Numbered from the stretch's first letter, positions 36,055-45,493 are shown. The stretch is 64,000 nucleotides of DNA from JAIRNF01 sp031551125 (GCA_031551125.1 JAVBOB010000020.1:16135-80134), one strand, 5' to 3'. The notes: a model not told the origin generated them from the sequence alone. A program made the numbers and translations.

Positions 36055-37278
36055 ATGAAATATATTGATACATACAATTTGCTGAAATCGAAGGTAAATT
36101 ACGATGAGGATGTAGTTACAATTGATGATAAGACGGTTATCAGAAACTATACGTTTGTATCAAAGAACGCTAATGTGCTGCCCGGTGAGCTGAGCTATCA
36201 GTGCAAAGAGCACGATTATGCGACTGATAAATGCTACAACTTCGATAATAAAACGGGTATCATTAATGAGGTGCTTGATATTTATGACTCGAAGATAAAA
36301 GAAAACATTACGTTTCGTTACCACATGTTAATGCCTGCAGGTAAGCCTACAACGAACCAAATTGTACTTATGATGCACGGGTTTAATGAGAAAACTTGGT
36401 ATAAGTACCTGCCGTGGGCAAAACGTATTGTTGAAACAACGGGTAAGGCAGTCGTATTTTTCCCGATCGCTTTCCACATGAATCGTGCACCACAGGCGTG
36501 GAGTGCCCCGCACATGATGTACGAAGCCAGCAGCCAGCGAAAGCTGCTATTCCCGAATATTTTATGTTCGTCCTTATCCAATGTTGCCATTAGCACACGC
36601 ATACACGCCAAGCCGCAACGCTTTGTGTGGTCGGGTTTGCAGACTTACTATGATGTAATTCAGTTTATTGAAGAATGTCGGGCAGGACAACATCCGGCTG
36701 TAGCCCCTGATGTTACCGTTGATATTTTTGCGTATTCTATCGGCGCTTTCTTATCACAAATACTTATGCTGACAAACCACAACGGCTACTTCAATAGCTC
36801 AAAGTTGGCTATGTTTTGTGGTGGCGCTACGTTTAACCGCTTATCTCCGGTATCAAAATTTATACTCGATAGCGAGGCAAACGTTAACTTGTACTCCTTT
36901 ATCGTTGAACATCTCGAAAGCCATTTGAAGAAGGATGAACGGTTGAATCACTACCTGAGCGATAGACACCCCGAAGGGCTTAGCTTGCGTACTATGCTAG
37001 ACTATCGTGTTATGTGCGATATGCGCGAAAACGCTTTCCGGGACATGAGTTCTCGAATGATGGCTGTAACCTTAGCGCAAGATACCGTTGTTCCCCCTTA
37101 TGAGGTAGCAAATACCTTACAAGGACGTAAGCGTGATATTCCGGTTGCTGTAAAAGAAGTAGATTTCCCATACCCCTATAAGCACGAAGATCCTTTCCCA
37201 GCCCTCGAAAAATACACGAACGAGGTAAATGACAGCTTTAATAAAGTATTTGAAGAGCTATGTGGTTTTTTGCGGTAG
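36055..37278 (+). CDS. DUF6051-like protein, putative alpha/beta hydrolase
   Basis: 407 residues, no signal peptide. It has the hallmarks of an alpha/beta hydrolase: IVLMMHGFNEKTWYKYLPWA (an HG oxyanion motif near 108), a nucleophile elbow FAYSIGAF with S228, an acid candidate in LAQDTVVPP (D343) and a His in YPYKHEDPFP (H377). The order Ser-Asp-His is canonical. The 55-residue N-terminal stretch and the insertion around 150-200 are not typical of the core. I associate it tentatively with DUF6051; function unknown. It stands alone, 154 bases before the KamA-like gene. Confidence 0.6.
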   Translation: MKYIDTYNLLKSKVNYDEDVVTIDDKTVIRNYTFVSKNANVLPGELSYQCKEHDYATDKCYNFDNKTGIINEVLDIYDSKIKENITFRYHMLMPAGKPTTNQIVLMMHGFNEKTWYKYLPWAKRIVETTGKAVVFFPIAFHMNRAPQAWSAPHMMYEASSQRKLLFPNILCSSLSNVAISTRIHAKPQRFVWSGLQTYYDVIQFIEECRAGQHPAVAPDVTVDIFAYSIGAFLSQILMLTNHNGYFNSSKLAMFCGGATFNRLSPVSKFILDSEANVNLYSFIVEHLESHLKKDERLNHYLSDRHPEGLSLRTMLDYRVMCDMRENAFRDMSSRMMAVTLAQDTVVPPYEVANTLQGRKRDIPVAVKEVDFPYPYKHEDPFPALEKYTNEVNDSFNKVFEELCGFLR

Positions 37279-37432
37279 CATATCTGCCAACCTAATGCTG
37301 AAGCCGATGTTTTTATACAATTCGGCTCGCTTCCGCATAAAATCTTCCTAAGTCTTATCAAAAACCGTTGTCGTACCTCATGATTATTGTATCTTGTAAA
37401 ACTACAATATACCGGTTTAAAATTTGAAGGCA

Positions 37433-38752
37433 ATGCAAACGAAGAATTATCAACCGTACACATTATCCGGCTACGGTCAGCTATCGCAGTCAGATAAGCT
37501 ATCAAAAGAAACGCGTGAGGCTATTGAAATAGCTGGACGTGTGCTACCGTTTAAAACCAACAGCTACGTTGTTAACGAGCTTATTGATTGGGATAATATC
37601 CCCAACGACCCTATATTTACGCTCAACTTTCCGCGTAAAGAAATGCTTTTACCCCAACATTACGACAGGATAAAATACTTACGGGATAATAACGCTTCGG
37701 ATAAAGAAATTGCTGCTGCGGTTAGTGAAATTCGTTTGGAGCTGAACCCCAACCCGTCGGGACAAGACCATAACATACCAACAGTAGATGGGCAAAAGCT
37801 TACAGGTGTGCAGCATAAGTATCGCGAAACGGTACTATTCTTTCCTGCCAACGGGCAAACATGCCATGCGTACTGTACATTTTGTTTTCGCTGGCCTCAG
37901 TTTTCGGGTATGCACGAGCTGAAGTTTGCCATGAAGGAAAGCGAGCTGCTACTGAAATATCTGAAAACACATACTAAGGTTACCGATATACTGTTTACGG
38001 GTGGAGACCCTATGACAATGAGCGCTGCTAACCTTTCGGCTTATATAAATCCGTTGCTTGAGAAAGGCATGGAGCACATCCAAACCATACGTATAGGGAC
38101 AAAATCTCTTGCGTATTGGCCCTACCGCTACCTTAGCGACAACGATACGGACGAGCTGATGCGCCTGTTTGAGCGGGTAGTAAAAGCAGGTAAGAATTTG
38201 GCGTTCATGGCACACTTTAATCATCCGGTGGAGCTGTCAACGCCTGCGGTTCAACAAGCTATAGCTCGCTTGCGTGGAACAGGAGCACAGATTCGCACGC
38301 AATCTCCTTTACTGAAACATATAAACGATAGCTCGGATATTTGGGCGGAGATGTGGCGTAAGCAGGTTAACCTTAACTGTATTCCTTACTACATGTTTGT
38401 GGAACGGGATACCGGAGCGAAGCATTTTTTTGAAGTTCCGTTGGAACAATGCTGGAATATTTTCCGTAAGGCTTACCAGAAAGTAAGTGGTGTTTGTCGT
38501 ACGGTCCGGGGCCCTAGCATGAGCGCTAACCCGGGTAAAATACAGCTGCTAGGTGTGACTGAGGTGAATGGAGAGAAAGTTTTTGTATTACGCTTCCTGC
38601 AAGGACGTAACCCCGAGTGGGTTGCGCGCCCCTTTTTCGCCAAGTACGATAGTGAGATTACATGGTTTGACCAGCTAAAACCTGCGTTTGGCGAGGAAAA
38701 ATTCTTCTTCTCAGATGAAGTGGGGGATTATTTCAGGGATTCGTTTGAGTAG
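37433..38752 (+). CDS. KamA family radical SAM protein (lysine 2,3-aminomutase-like)
   Basis: 439 residues from the ATG at 37433; a TTG three codons upstream is less likely. Radical SAM motif CHAYCTFCFRW gives C144-x3-C148-x2-C151. FTGGDPMTM is the GGD/E SAM-binding motif and RIGTKSLAYWPYR a conserved strand. Near the C-terminus SMSANPGKIQLLG may be the counterpart of the PGGGGK segment that supplies the PLP lysine in lysine aminomutase. The family includes lysine and glutamate 2,3-aminomutases and EpmB; without epmA, efp or kamDE nearby, the substrate is open. Confidence 0.85.
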   Translation: MQTKNYQPYTLSGYGQLSQSDKLSKETREAIEIAGRVLPFKTNSYVVNELIDWDNIPNDPIFTLNFPRKEMLLPQHYDRIKYLRDNNASDKEIAAAVSEIRLELNPNPSGQDHNIPTVDGQKLTGVQHKYRETVLFFPANGQTCHAYCTFCFRWPQFSGMHELKFAMKESELLLKYLKTHTKVTDILFTGGDPMTMSAANLSAYINPLLEKGMEHIQTIRIGTKSLAYWPYRYLSDNDTDELMRLFERVVKAGKNLAFMAHFNHPVELSTPAVQQAIARLRGTGAQIRTQSPLLKHINDSSDIWAEMWRKQVNLNCIPYYMFVERDTGAKHFFEVPLEQCWNIFRKAYQKVSGVCRTVRGPSMSANPGKIQLLGVTEVNGEKVFVLRFLQGRNPEWVARPFFAKYDSEITWFDQLKPAFGEEKFFFSDEVGDYFRDSFE

Positions 38753-39008
38753 TGCGCGTGAAACGCAAACGTTAATCGTTAAGCGAAGAATAGTTTAGCT
38801 CAACGTGCTGTTATGTCGAGCGAAGTCGAGACATCCACTGTTCTGATATGGCGCGCGTTTGTAACACTCTCCGGTAAGGTTCGGAATAGCAACAGCCCCG
38901 AATGAGCTGTCGTTACATTTGCCATTACAATGCACTGGATTTTAATGATGCAAATAACGTAGATGTCCTACGGGCTATCGTTTCCTTATGTCTTTTTCAG
39001 CCTGCAGA

Positions 39009-39785
39009 CTACTTCCCATACTTCTCAACTCCGTATCCAAACAGGGCGAAGTCATACTTAACAGGGTCGTTGGCATCCAGCATACGTAGCTGCTCTGTCA
39101 GCTGTACTGCCATGTTCCAGTCGGCCTGTTTGCCATTAACCAAACCAAGCTCTGTGGATACACGGCATACGTGTACATCAATAGGACAAATAAGCCGGCT
39201 TGCTTTCAGCTGTTTCCAAATACCGAAGTCAACGCTGTTGTTATCAATGCGTACCATCCAGCGTAGAAACATGTTGAGTCGTTTGCAAGCCGATTTACGG
39301 TCGGGGGAAGCAATGTGTTTTTGCGTTCGCTGTGGGTGCTCTAAGCTAAAGAAGTAGGTTCTAAAGTGATTTAACGCATCTTCTATCTGTCCGCTGAAGT
39401 TAGCTGGTACAAACGCGTCTTCGAGTGAATCATAGCTTTGGTAGTGGTGGTTGAGGAAGCGTATAAAGTAGTTCAAGTCTTCCGAGTTGAACGTGCGGTG
39501 TTTGAACGCGCTAAGCCGCTTTAAATCCTTACTTGTATGGTGTAGTATAAAATCGTATGGCGCATTATCCACCAGCTGCATTAGCTCACTACACTTATTG
39601 ATAATGGTTTTGCGCTGTCCCCATGCTAAAATAGCCGCAAAGAATGCGGCTATTTCAATGTCTTGCTTTTTGAAAAATCGGTGAGGAATAGAGATAGGGT
39701 CATTTTCAATAAAGCCCAGCTGGTTATACTTTTCAACCATCCGGTCTAAAAATGGCTTTAGCTCAAGTATCGTATCACGTATCAT
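39009..39785 (-). CDS. TIGR02757 family protein (DUF2400)
   Basis: 258 residues. The segment ENDPISIPHRFFKKQDIEIA followed by AFFAAILAWGQRKTI is diagnostic for TIGR02757, a widely conserved Bacteroidota family of unknown function related to helix-hairpin-helix DNA glycosylases (WGQRK near the start, then PIDVHVCRVSTELGLV near the C-terminus, the expected HhH region). A catalytic Asp or Lys cannot be assigned with confidence. It lies alone, antisense to its neighbours. The 256-base gap before it (38753-39008) contains only degenerate repeat pieces such as TGTCGAGCGAAGTCGAGACA near 38815. Confidence 0.88.
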   Translation of the reverse strand: MIRDTILELKPFLDRMVEKYNQLGFIENDPISIPHRFFKKQDIEIAAFFAAILAWGQRKTIINKCSELMQLVDNAPYDFILHHTSKDLKRLSAFKHRTFNSEDLNYFIRFLNHHYQSYDSLEDAFVPANFSGQIEDALNHFRTYFFSLEHPQRTQKHIASPDRKSACKRLNMFLRWMVRIDNNSVDFGIWKQLKASRLICPIDVHVCRVSTELGLVNGKQADWNMAVQLTEQLRMLDANDPVKYDFALFGYGVEKYGK

Positions 39786-39864
39786 GTATCAAGCATCACG
39801 ACATTCGGCTTATTTTTGGCCTCATGTCTTTACTATTCACCATTCACTATTTACTATTCACTAG

Positions 39865-40443
39865 CTAGAACTTCACCACCCCTGCAAACCCCATAAACGC
39901 CATGGCTAGGATACCGGCTGTAACAAGAGCAATGGGAACACCTTTAAGTGCAGCGGGTACTTTACCCAACTCCAGCTGTTCGCGGATTCCGGCAAACACT
40001 ACCATTGCAAGGCCGAAACCGAGAGATATACCAACGGCGTAAACAATGGCTTGTCCTAGGTTTAAATTCTTTTGTATGGTTAGTAATGCAACACCCAATA
40101 CCGCACAGTTGGTGGTAATAAGCGGAAGAAATATTCCCAGTGCTTGGTATAGCGCAGGACTTACCTTTTTCAATATAATTTCTACCATTTGTACCAATGC
40201 CGCTACCACAAGAATAAAGCTGAGTGTTTGCATAAATACAATGTTTAGCGGAACCAGCAGGTAGTAGTATAGCAGGTAGGTAATAATGGTTGCGATAGTG
40301 ATTACAAATAGCACCGCACCTGACATACCCGCAGCTGTGTCAACCTTATTGGATACGCCCAAGAACGGGCATACGCCTAAAAACTGCGAAAGCAGAATGT
40401 TATTTACAAAAATGGTTGCTATGATAATTATAATGTATTCCAT
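39865..40443 (-). CDS. rnfA: Rnf complex subunit A
   Basis: 192 residues with six membrane helices, and paired with RnfE as inverted membrane partners. Conserved segments: NNILLSQFLGVCPFLGVSNK and ITTNCAVLGVAL, with the Cys residues thought to hold an intramembrane Fe-S centre. Rnf couples electron flow between ferredoxin and NAD to ion (Na+ or H+) pumping. It is the last gene of the operon RseC-rnfBCDGEA. Confidence 0.97.
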   Translation of the reverse strand: MEYIIIIIATIFVNNILLSQFLGVCPFLGVSNKVDTAAGMSGAVLFVITIATIITYLLYYYLLVPLNIVFMQTLSFILVVAALVQMVEIILKKVSPALYQALGIFLPLITTNCAVLGVALLTIQKNLNLGQAIVYAVGISLGFGLAMVVFAGIREQLELGKVPAALKGVPIALVTAGILAMAFMGFAGVVKF

Positions 40444-40484
40444 AGGTTTATTTGCTTAGTTGTTGATTTGGTTATTTCCAATCG

Positions 40485-41078
40485 CTATGCTTTAGTTGTT
40501 TTCTTTTTCAGCTTGTTGAACAGCACCATTAGATAGCCGAGTACAAGGAAAGCGCCGGGAGCCAAAATGAATATTAAGATACCGTCTCCTTCGGCCAGCT
40601 TAATGTTGAATGCAGCCTTGCTGCCCAGTACCTCTCTTACTAGTCCTATTGTTGTTAATGCAAGTGTAAAGCCCAACCCTATCCCAATACCATCAAGTAA
40701 GGCGGGGAATGGTTTGTTTTTAGAGGCAAAGGCTTCTGCACGTCCCAACACAATACAGTTTACCACAATAAGCGGAATGAAAACGCCGAGACTTTTGTGT
40801 AAGTCGGGCAGGTAGGCCGACATGCTTAAGTCAACCACGGTTACAAAGGCCGCAATAATAACGATGTATGCAGGTATGCGTACCTTATCGGGAATTTGTG
40901 ATGCAACCAACGATATAAGCAGGTTGGATAGCATAAGAACAAACATGGTGGCCAGCCCCATACCCATACCGTTAATAGCCGATGTGGTAGTGGCCAGGGT
41001 AGGACACATACCCAGTATCAGCACAAAGGTGGGATTGTTTTTAAATATCCCGTCGGTTATAATTTTAAAGTTACTCAT
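40485..41078 (-). CDS. rnfE: Rnf complex subunit E
   Basis: 197 residues from the ATG at 41078 (MSNFKIITDGIFKNNPTFVL). A longer frame to 41123 would add 15 unlikely residues overlapping rnfG. Six membrane helices; NPTFVLILGMCPTLATTTSA and IPLIVVNCIVLGRAEAFA are characteristic, the latter with the conserved Cys. The start overlaps the rnfG stop by 8 bases. Confidence 0.96.
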   Translation of the reverse strand: MSNFKIITDGIFKNNPTFVLILGMCPTLATTTSAINGMGMGLATMFVLMLSNLLISLVASQIPDKVRIPAYIVIIAAFVTVVDLSMSAYLPDLHKSLGVFIPLIVVNCIVLGRAEAFASKNKPFPALLDGIGIGLGFTLALTTIGLVREVLGSKAAFNIKLAEGDGILIFILAPGAFLVLGYLMVLFNKLKKKTTKA

Positions 41079-41661
41079 GGGAAACCTCCTTTTGTTCTTG
41101 TTGTTTGTAAACGTTGTATGCACGGGTTACGGCATCACAAAATGCACGTGAACTTATAGTTGAAGCGGTAATTGCATCAACGTCGCCACCATCTTTTTTT
41201 ACCATCAGCTTAAAGGTTTCGGGATTTTTTCCTTCAAACTGTAAGCTGAAGTTGCTTTTACTTTTATCAATCTTATCGCCAAGACCGGGCGTTTCAGCAT
41301 GTGATAAAACGGCCGTTTTATAGATGGTTCCGTCAGGAAGAAAACCAACCATTAGCGATATTCTTCCGCTAAACCCTTTCATGGTAAACGTTTCAACGGC
41401 TTCACCAACCAATTTACCATCTTTCTTGGCAGGGTAAACCAAAACGGTATCGCCTTCAACGGCAATTTTCTTTACCTCGTTGTAGGGGTTATTGTCAAAC
41501 GCAGGAACTACTTCGCGTATAGCGTTATTTACCTTTGTAACCTTTGCATTTTCTATGGGTTTTTTGGTTAGCAGGTAAACCATGCTGAGTATGGCTGATG
41601 CAACAAGTGTTATGACTGTTAGCACCAATATCATATTTTTTAATGTCGATTCTTTTGCCAT
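41071..41661 (-). CDS. rnfG: Rnf complex subunit G (flavoprotein)
   Basis: 196 residues. One N-terminal membrane helix (about 10-31) and a periplasmic FMN_bind domain. The FMN is normally attached to the last Thr of the motif D-x-x-S/T-G-A-T; here it reads DAITAST (D162 to T168), so T168 is the likely acceptor, with A for G and S for A at the two preceding positions. AETPGLGDKI is the second conserved segment. Order in the complex matches other Bacteroidales. Confidence 0.95.
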   Translation of the reverse strand: MAKESTLKNMILVLTVITLVASAILSMVYLLTKKPIENAKVTKVNNAIREVVPAFDNNPYNEVKKIAVEGDTVLVYPAKKDGKLVGEAVETFTMKGFSGRISLMVGFLPDGTIYKTAVLSHAETPGLGDKIDKSKSNFSLQFEGKNPETFKLMVKKDGGDVDAITASTISSRAFCDAVTRAYNVYKQQEQKEVSHE

Positions 41662-41700
41662 GTTGAACTATTCAATGTTGAGTTAAAGATTATTGGCGTG

Positions 41701-42711
41701 CTATACTTTCACGGGTTTAACCTTTACATAGCCGAAGCGTTTCGGTTTCATGTATCGGTTAATCAGCGGAACAAAAGCATTCATAAACAAAATGGCAAAC
41801 GATATGCCTTCAGGATATCCGCCAAATGTTCGTATTATAATGGTTACAACAGCTATACCTATGGCGTAAAGTAGCATTCCCTTTTTGGTCATAGGAGATG
41901 TAGCATAATCGGTAGCCATAAAAACAGCCCCCAGCATAACCCCTCCTGTTAGTAGGTGGAACAACGGGTCGACAAATTTGCTCGAGTCGGCTAAGTACAG
42001 TATTCCCGAGAATACAAAGATGGTAGCAAAAATTGTTATCGGAATATGCCATGTGATTACCTTGCGAATAAGCATATATGCAAAGCCTATAAGCAGCGCA
42101 ATGGTTGATATTTCACCGAGTGAGCCACCTATTTGCCCGAACAGCATTTCGAGATAGGAGAACGGATGCTGTGCGGCAACTTCTTGTACCGATAATCCGC
42201 TGCGAAGACCCTCCTTCATAATAGCCAGCGGGGTTGCTCCGGTTGTTGCGTCGGTTATGGAGGTGGCAAACTTCATAGGTTGCGGCCACGAGGTCATTTG
42301 AACGGGGAAAGAAATAAAAAGAAAAACACGACCAACTAATGCCGGGTTAAAAGGATTGCAGCCCAATCCTCCAAAAGACATTTTTCCTACTCCAATGGCA
42401 ACAATGCTTCCCAATACTACAATAAGAGGAGAAATGTTGGATGGAAGGTTGAAGGCAAGAATAAGCCCCGTTACTACTGCCGACAGGTCGGTTATGCTTG
42501 GCTCCACCTTCATCAAATACTTTTGAATAAGCCACTCACAGGCAACACATGAAATAACTGCCGTAAGGGTTACAATGATAGAACCTACACCGAAAAAGTA
42601 AATGGAAACGGCCAAGGCGGGCATCAACGCAATAATAACATCTCGCATCAGGCTTTGGGTGTTGTGCTTGCCGTGTATATGTGGAGCAGGTGATATTCTC
42701 ATGTTGCTCAT
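41701..42711 (-). CDS. rnfD: Rnf complex subunit D (flavoprotein)
   Basis: 336 residues with about nine membrane helices. The FMN attachment site is DATTGAT, with acceptor T160. FGGLGCNPFNPALVGRVFL and GGYPEGISFAILFMNAFVPL are strongly conserved NqrB/RnfD segments. It forms the ion-translocating core with RnfA, RnfE and RnfG. Confidence 0.97.
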   Translation of the reverse strand: MSNMRISPAPHIHGKHNTQSLMRDVIIALMPALAVSIYFFGVGSIIVTLTAVISCVACEWLIQKYLMKVEPSITDLSAVVTGLILAFNLPSNISPLIVVLGSIVAIGVGKMSFGGLGCNPFNPALVGRVFLFISFPVQMTSWPQPMKFATSITDATTGATPLAIMKEGLRSGLSVQEVAAQHPFSYLEMLFGQIGGSLGEISTIALLIGFAYMLIRKVITWHIPITIFATIFVFSGILYLADSSKFVDPLFHLLTGGVMLGAVFMATDYATSPMTKKGMLLYAIGIAVVTIIIRTFGGYPEGISFAILFMNAFVPLINRYMKPKRFGYVKVKPVKV

Positions 42712-42806
42712 GGGTATGTTCGGTTTTAATTTAGATTATGGGTATTGAGATGTGAGATATGCGATAGAAAAATCTCAGTACGCAAATCTCATATCGAATA
42801 GCTGTT

Positions 42807-44138
42807 TTATTTCCTTGTTCTCATAATTTTTAGCACCTCTGCCTTCCCAAGCCGTATATAGTCAACCAGCGGTAGGCGAGCGGGGCAGGTGAATAAGCAG
42901 CACCCACACTCTATGCAGTTATGGGCATAGTTTGCCTCCAGCTCGTCATACATTTTGCGTTCGGCAAGGCGAATAAGCAAGTATGGTTCTAATCCCATAG
43001 GGCAGGCGGCTACACATTTAGAGCAACGTATGCAGTTAGATAGGTCGCCTCGATTTGAATCCTTATCGGGCATAAATAGGATGGCCGATGTTCCTTTTAG
43101 CGTTGGAGCATCTAGGTTGGCAATGGGCTTACCCATCATAGGGCCGCCGCTTATTACTTTACCCGTTCCTTCGGGAATGCCGCCAACTGCGTTAACCAGC
43201 TCTGCAACAGATGTTCCTATACGTACAAGGTAATTCTTTTGGGTGTTGAGATTTTTCCCCGTAACGGTAATACTGCTTTCAACCAGCGGTTTATTCTTTT
43301 GCACCGCTTCGTAAACGGCATATACCGTCCCTACGTTGGTTACCACATATCCCGTATCAATAGGCAGGCCGTTAATGGGAACTTCTTTTCCTGTAATAGC
43401 TTTTATCAGCTGTTTCTCGCCACCCTGAGGGTATTTGGGTTTTAGCGAAACAATTTCAACCTGTGAGAGCCACTTGCTAAAGGTTTTCAGATGGTCGATA
43501 GCTTTCTGCTTGTTGGTTTCAATGCCAATGTATGCCTTTTCAACCTTTAATGCCCTACGGATTAGCTCAACGCCAATAAGTAGTTGCTCTCCGTATTCCA
43601 TCATCACTCTGAAGTCGGATGTGAGGTAAGGTTCACATTCTGCCGCATTTACTATCAATGCTTCGGCCTTCTTACCGGGAGGGATGCTTAGCTTTACATG
43701 TGTGGGGAATGTTGCTCCGCCAAGCCCTACAATTCCCGCATCGGCTATGCGTTTAAGAATTTCTTCAGGTGTACTTTTTATATCTCCTGCAACATCTGCG
43801 CTACGGTCAATATCACTTTCCCACTCATCTCCTTCAACTTGTATGCAAATGGCTGTTTTCTTAAAGCCGAGATGGTCGGCCACCGGTTCAATAGCCGTTA
43901 CTGTTCCCGATACCGATGAGTGCACATTAGCTGATACAAAACCTGATGCTTTAGCTATGAGTTGGCCAACTTTTACCTTATCGCCTTTGGCAACTACAGG
44001 TTCGGCGGGAGCACCAAGGTGTTGTGAGGTAAAAATACGCACTGCTGCCTGAGGTGGAAATACTTCAAGAGCGCTTTGTGCCGATATTTTGTTTTCCGGT
44101 GGATGAATCCCGCCGCGTTTAAAAGTTCTAATCATCAC
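42807..44138 (-). CDS. rnfC: Rnf complex subunit C (NADH-binding, Fe-S)
   Basis: 443 residues, soluble. N-terminal RnfC barrel domain (FKRGGIHPPENK), an NADH/FMN-binding SLBB-type domain like NuoF (GLGGATFPTHVKLSIPPGKK, INAAECEPYLTSD-like VNAAECEPYLTSD), and two 4Fe-4S motifs: CIRCSKCVAACPMG and CIECGCCLFTCP. It passes electrons between NADH and the RnfB side. The downstream gap to rnfD is 95 bases and appears empty. Confidence 0.97.
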   Translation of the reverse strand: MMIRTFKRGGIHPPENKISAQSALEVFPPQAAVRIFTSQHLGAPAEPVVAKGDKVKVGQLIAKASGFVSANVHSSVSGTVTAIEPVADHLGFKKTAICIQVEGDEWESDIDRSADVAGDIKSTPEEILKRIADAGIVGLGGATFPTHVKLSIPPGKKAEALIVNAAECEPYLTSDFRVMMEYGEQLLIGVELIRRALKVEKAYIGIETNKQKAIDHLKTFSKWLSQVEIVSLKPKYPQGGEKQLIKAITGKEVPINGLPIDTGYVVTNVGTVYAVYEAVQKNKPLVESSITVTGKNLNTQKNYLVRIGTSVAELVNAVGGIPEGTGKVISGGPMMGKPIANLDAPTLKGTSAILFMPDKDSNRGDLSNCIRCSKCVAACPMGLEPYLLIRLAERKMYDELEANYAHNCIECGCCLFTCPARLPLVDYIRLGKAEVLKIMRTRK

Positions 44139-44168
44139 GCTATATTGATTAATGAACGGTTTCTGGGT

Positions 44169-45029
44169 TTATGCTGTTGTTTCGGGTTCGGCTGTTTCCG
44201 CCTTCTTTGGCGGGAAGTTCAGCTCGAGTATGGCATTTGTGGGGCACACGCTTACGCATTTGCGACACAGCTTACACTTGTTGAAATCAATGTAAGCCAA
44301 TGAGTTTTCTAACGTTATTGCTTCAAACGGACAAATCTTCTTACATGCGCCGCAGCCTATACATGCTACCGAGCAGGCCTTGCGGGCAACAGCACCTTTA
44401 TCTTTATTGATACATGATACGAATATTCTACGGCTTTTCGGTCCCTTTTTCCTCATTTCTATAATAACCTTCGGACAGGCTTTTACACAAGCCCCGCAGG
44501 CGGTACATTTTTCCTCATCAACTTCAGGCAGCTGCGTTTCGGAGTTCATGTGTATGGCGTCGAAGTTACAAACAAGCGTACAATCGCCACGTCCCAGGCA
44601 GCCGAATGAACAGGCAGTTTCTCCTGCATATACTGATGCTATTACAGCACAAGATGGTGCTCCATCGAACGTATTTATGCGCGGACGACATTTTGGCGAA
44701 CCCGAGCAACGAACTACGGCAACCATCGGTTCTTTTTCTACGGCCGTTCTGCCCAAAGCCGATGCTACCTTTGTCATACACTCGTTGCCTCCTACCGGAC
44801 AGAACAGATTGTCAAACGATTCCGATTTTACGATTGCTTCAGCCAGTGAACGACATCCGGCAAATCCGCAACCGCCGCAGTTAGCACCGGGAAGTATTTT
44901 TTCCACAACATCAATGCGAGGGTCTTCGTAAACTTTGAATTTCTGGGCAACGGCGTAAAGTATTGCGGCGAGTAAAAGGGCTAGCACGCTGAGTGCCAAA
45001 ACGGTGTATAGAATAGTTGAATAATCCAT
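44169..45029 (-). CDS. rnfB: Rnf complex subunit B (ferredoxin-type)
   Basis: 286 residues. One N-terminal helix (about 6-28), the 4Fe-4S domain GANCGGCGFAGC with a fourth Cys in LFCPVGG, and several ferredoxin motifs: CTACGACVKACPKV, CIGCGACKKICPFE and CKLCRKCVSVCPTN. It receives electrons from ferredoxin. Its ATG touches the stop of the RseC-like gene (1-base overlap at 45029), so translation is coupled. Confidence 0.97.
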   Translation of the reverse strand: MDYSTILYTVLALSVLALLLAAILYAVAQKFKVYEDPRIDVVEKILPGANCGGCGFAGCRSLAEAIVKSESFDNLFCPVGGNECMTKVASALGRTAVEKEPMVAVVRCSGSPKCRPRINTFDGAPSCAVIASVYAGETACSFGCLGRGDCTLVCNFDAIHMNSETQLPEVDEEKCTACGACVKACPKVIIEMRKKGPKSRRIFVSCINKDKGAVARKACSVACIGCGACKKICPFEAITLENSLAYIDFNKCKLCRKCVSVCPTNAILELNFPPKKAETAEPETTA

Positions 45030-45457
45030 TATTGGTGTTTTTCTATATGGAAGACAAAGTTTTGGGATAGCTTGTTTCTAAACAAGTGCAAAATGAAAAA
45101 ATATGGTGCAAGCGATACCAGTCCGAGTAATCCGGCAATTGGCTCATCAATTTTTAAAAGTAGGTGTAAGGTGAAAAATACAAGAATAACTAAAAGTAGC
45201 GGAATAAGAAATGCTAGCATAACCGCCTGAAAACCCATTGACCGTTGTATGGATACAACAACCTCATCGTTAACCGATATGTTTTCGCCATGGTTAGCTA
45301 TGCTAAGCAAGCGTTCTTTTGCATCAAGGCTGGTGCAATAGCTTTTTGCATGGCATGCGCTACAGGCAGAAGCACTCTCAATACTTACCATGATGTGCTT
45401 GCTGTCTATTCCTACCACCTTTCCGATATGTGTAATAGCATCTTTCCTACTAACCAT
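45029..45457 (-). CDS. SoxR-reducing system protein RseC family
   Basis: 142 residues. The N-terminal half has four cysteines in SACSACHAKSYC, and two membrane helices follow (about 73-95 and 103-125). RseC in E. coli helps the Rsx/Rnf complex reduce SoxR. In Bacteroidales a homologue leads the rnf operon, as here, and probably helps assemble or regulate the complex. It is the first gene of the operon. Confidence 0.9.
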   Translation of the reverse strand: MVSRKDAITHIGKVVGIDSKHIMVSIESASACSACHAKSYCTSLDAKERLLSIANHGENISVNDEVVVSIQRSMGFQAVMLAFLIPLLLVILVFFTLHLLLKIDEPIAGLLGLVSLAPYFFILHLFRNKLSQNFVFHIEKHQ

Positions 45458-45485
45458 ACCAAAAACGAAATTTGAGTTAGGGAAG

Positions 45486-45493
45486 CAAAGGTA
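45486..45493 (-). promoter_or_regulatory. -7 box TACCTTTG for the rnf operon
   Basis: CAAAGGTA on the plus strand reads TACCTTTG on the minus strand, 29 bases ahead of the RseC start at 45457. It would drive all seven genes down to 39865. Confidence 0.6.

Noticed and set aside
35772..36077. Minus-strand frame of 101 codons upstream of the DUF6051-like gene
   Set aside because: It overlaps the start of the plus-strand gene, has no domain, and its composition looks like translated AT-rich non-coding DNA.
38815..38835. TGTCGAGCGAAGTCGAGACA dyad considered as a regulator site
   Set aside because: It is a common Bacteroidota intergenic repeat (a degenerate version lies near 48455) and is not placed at a promoter.
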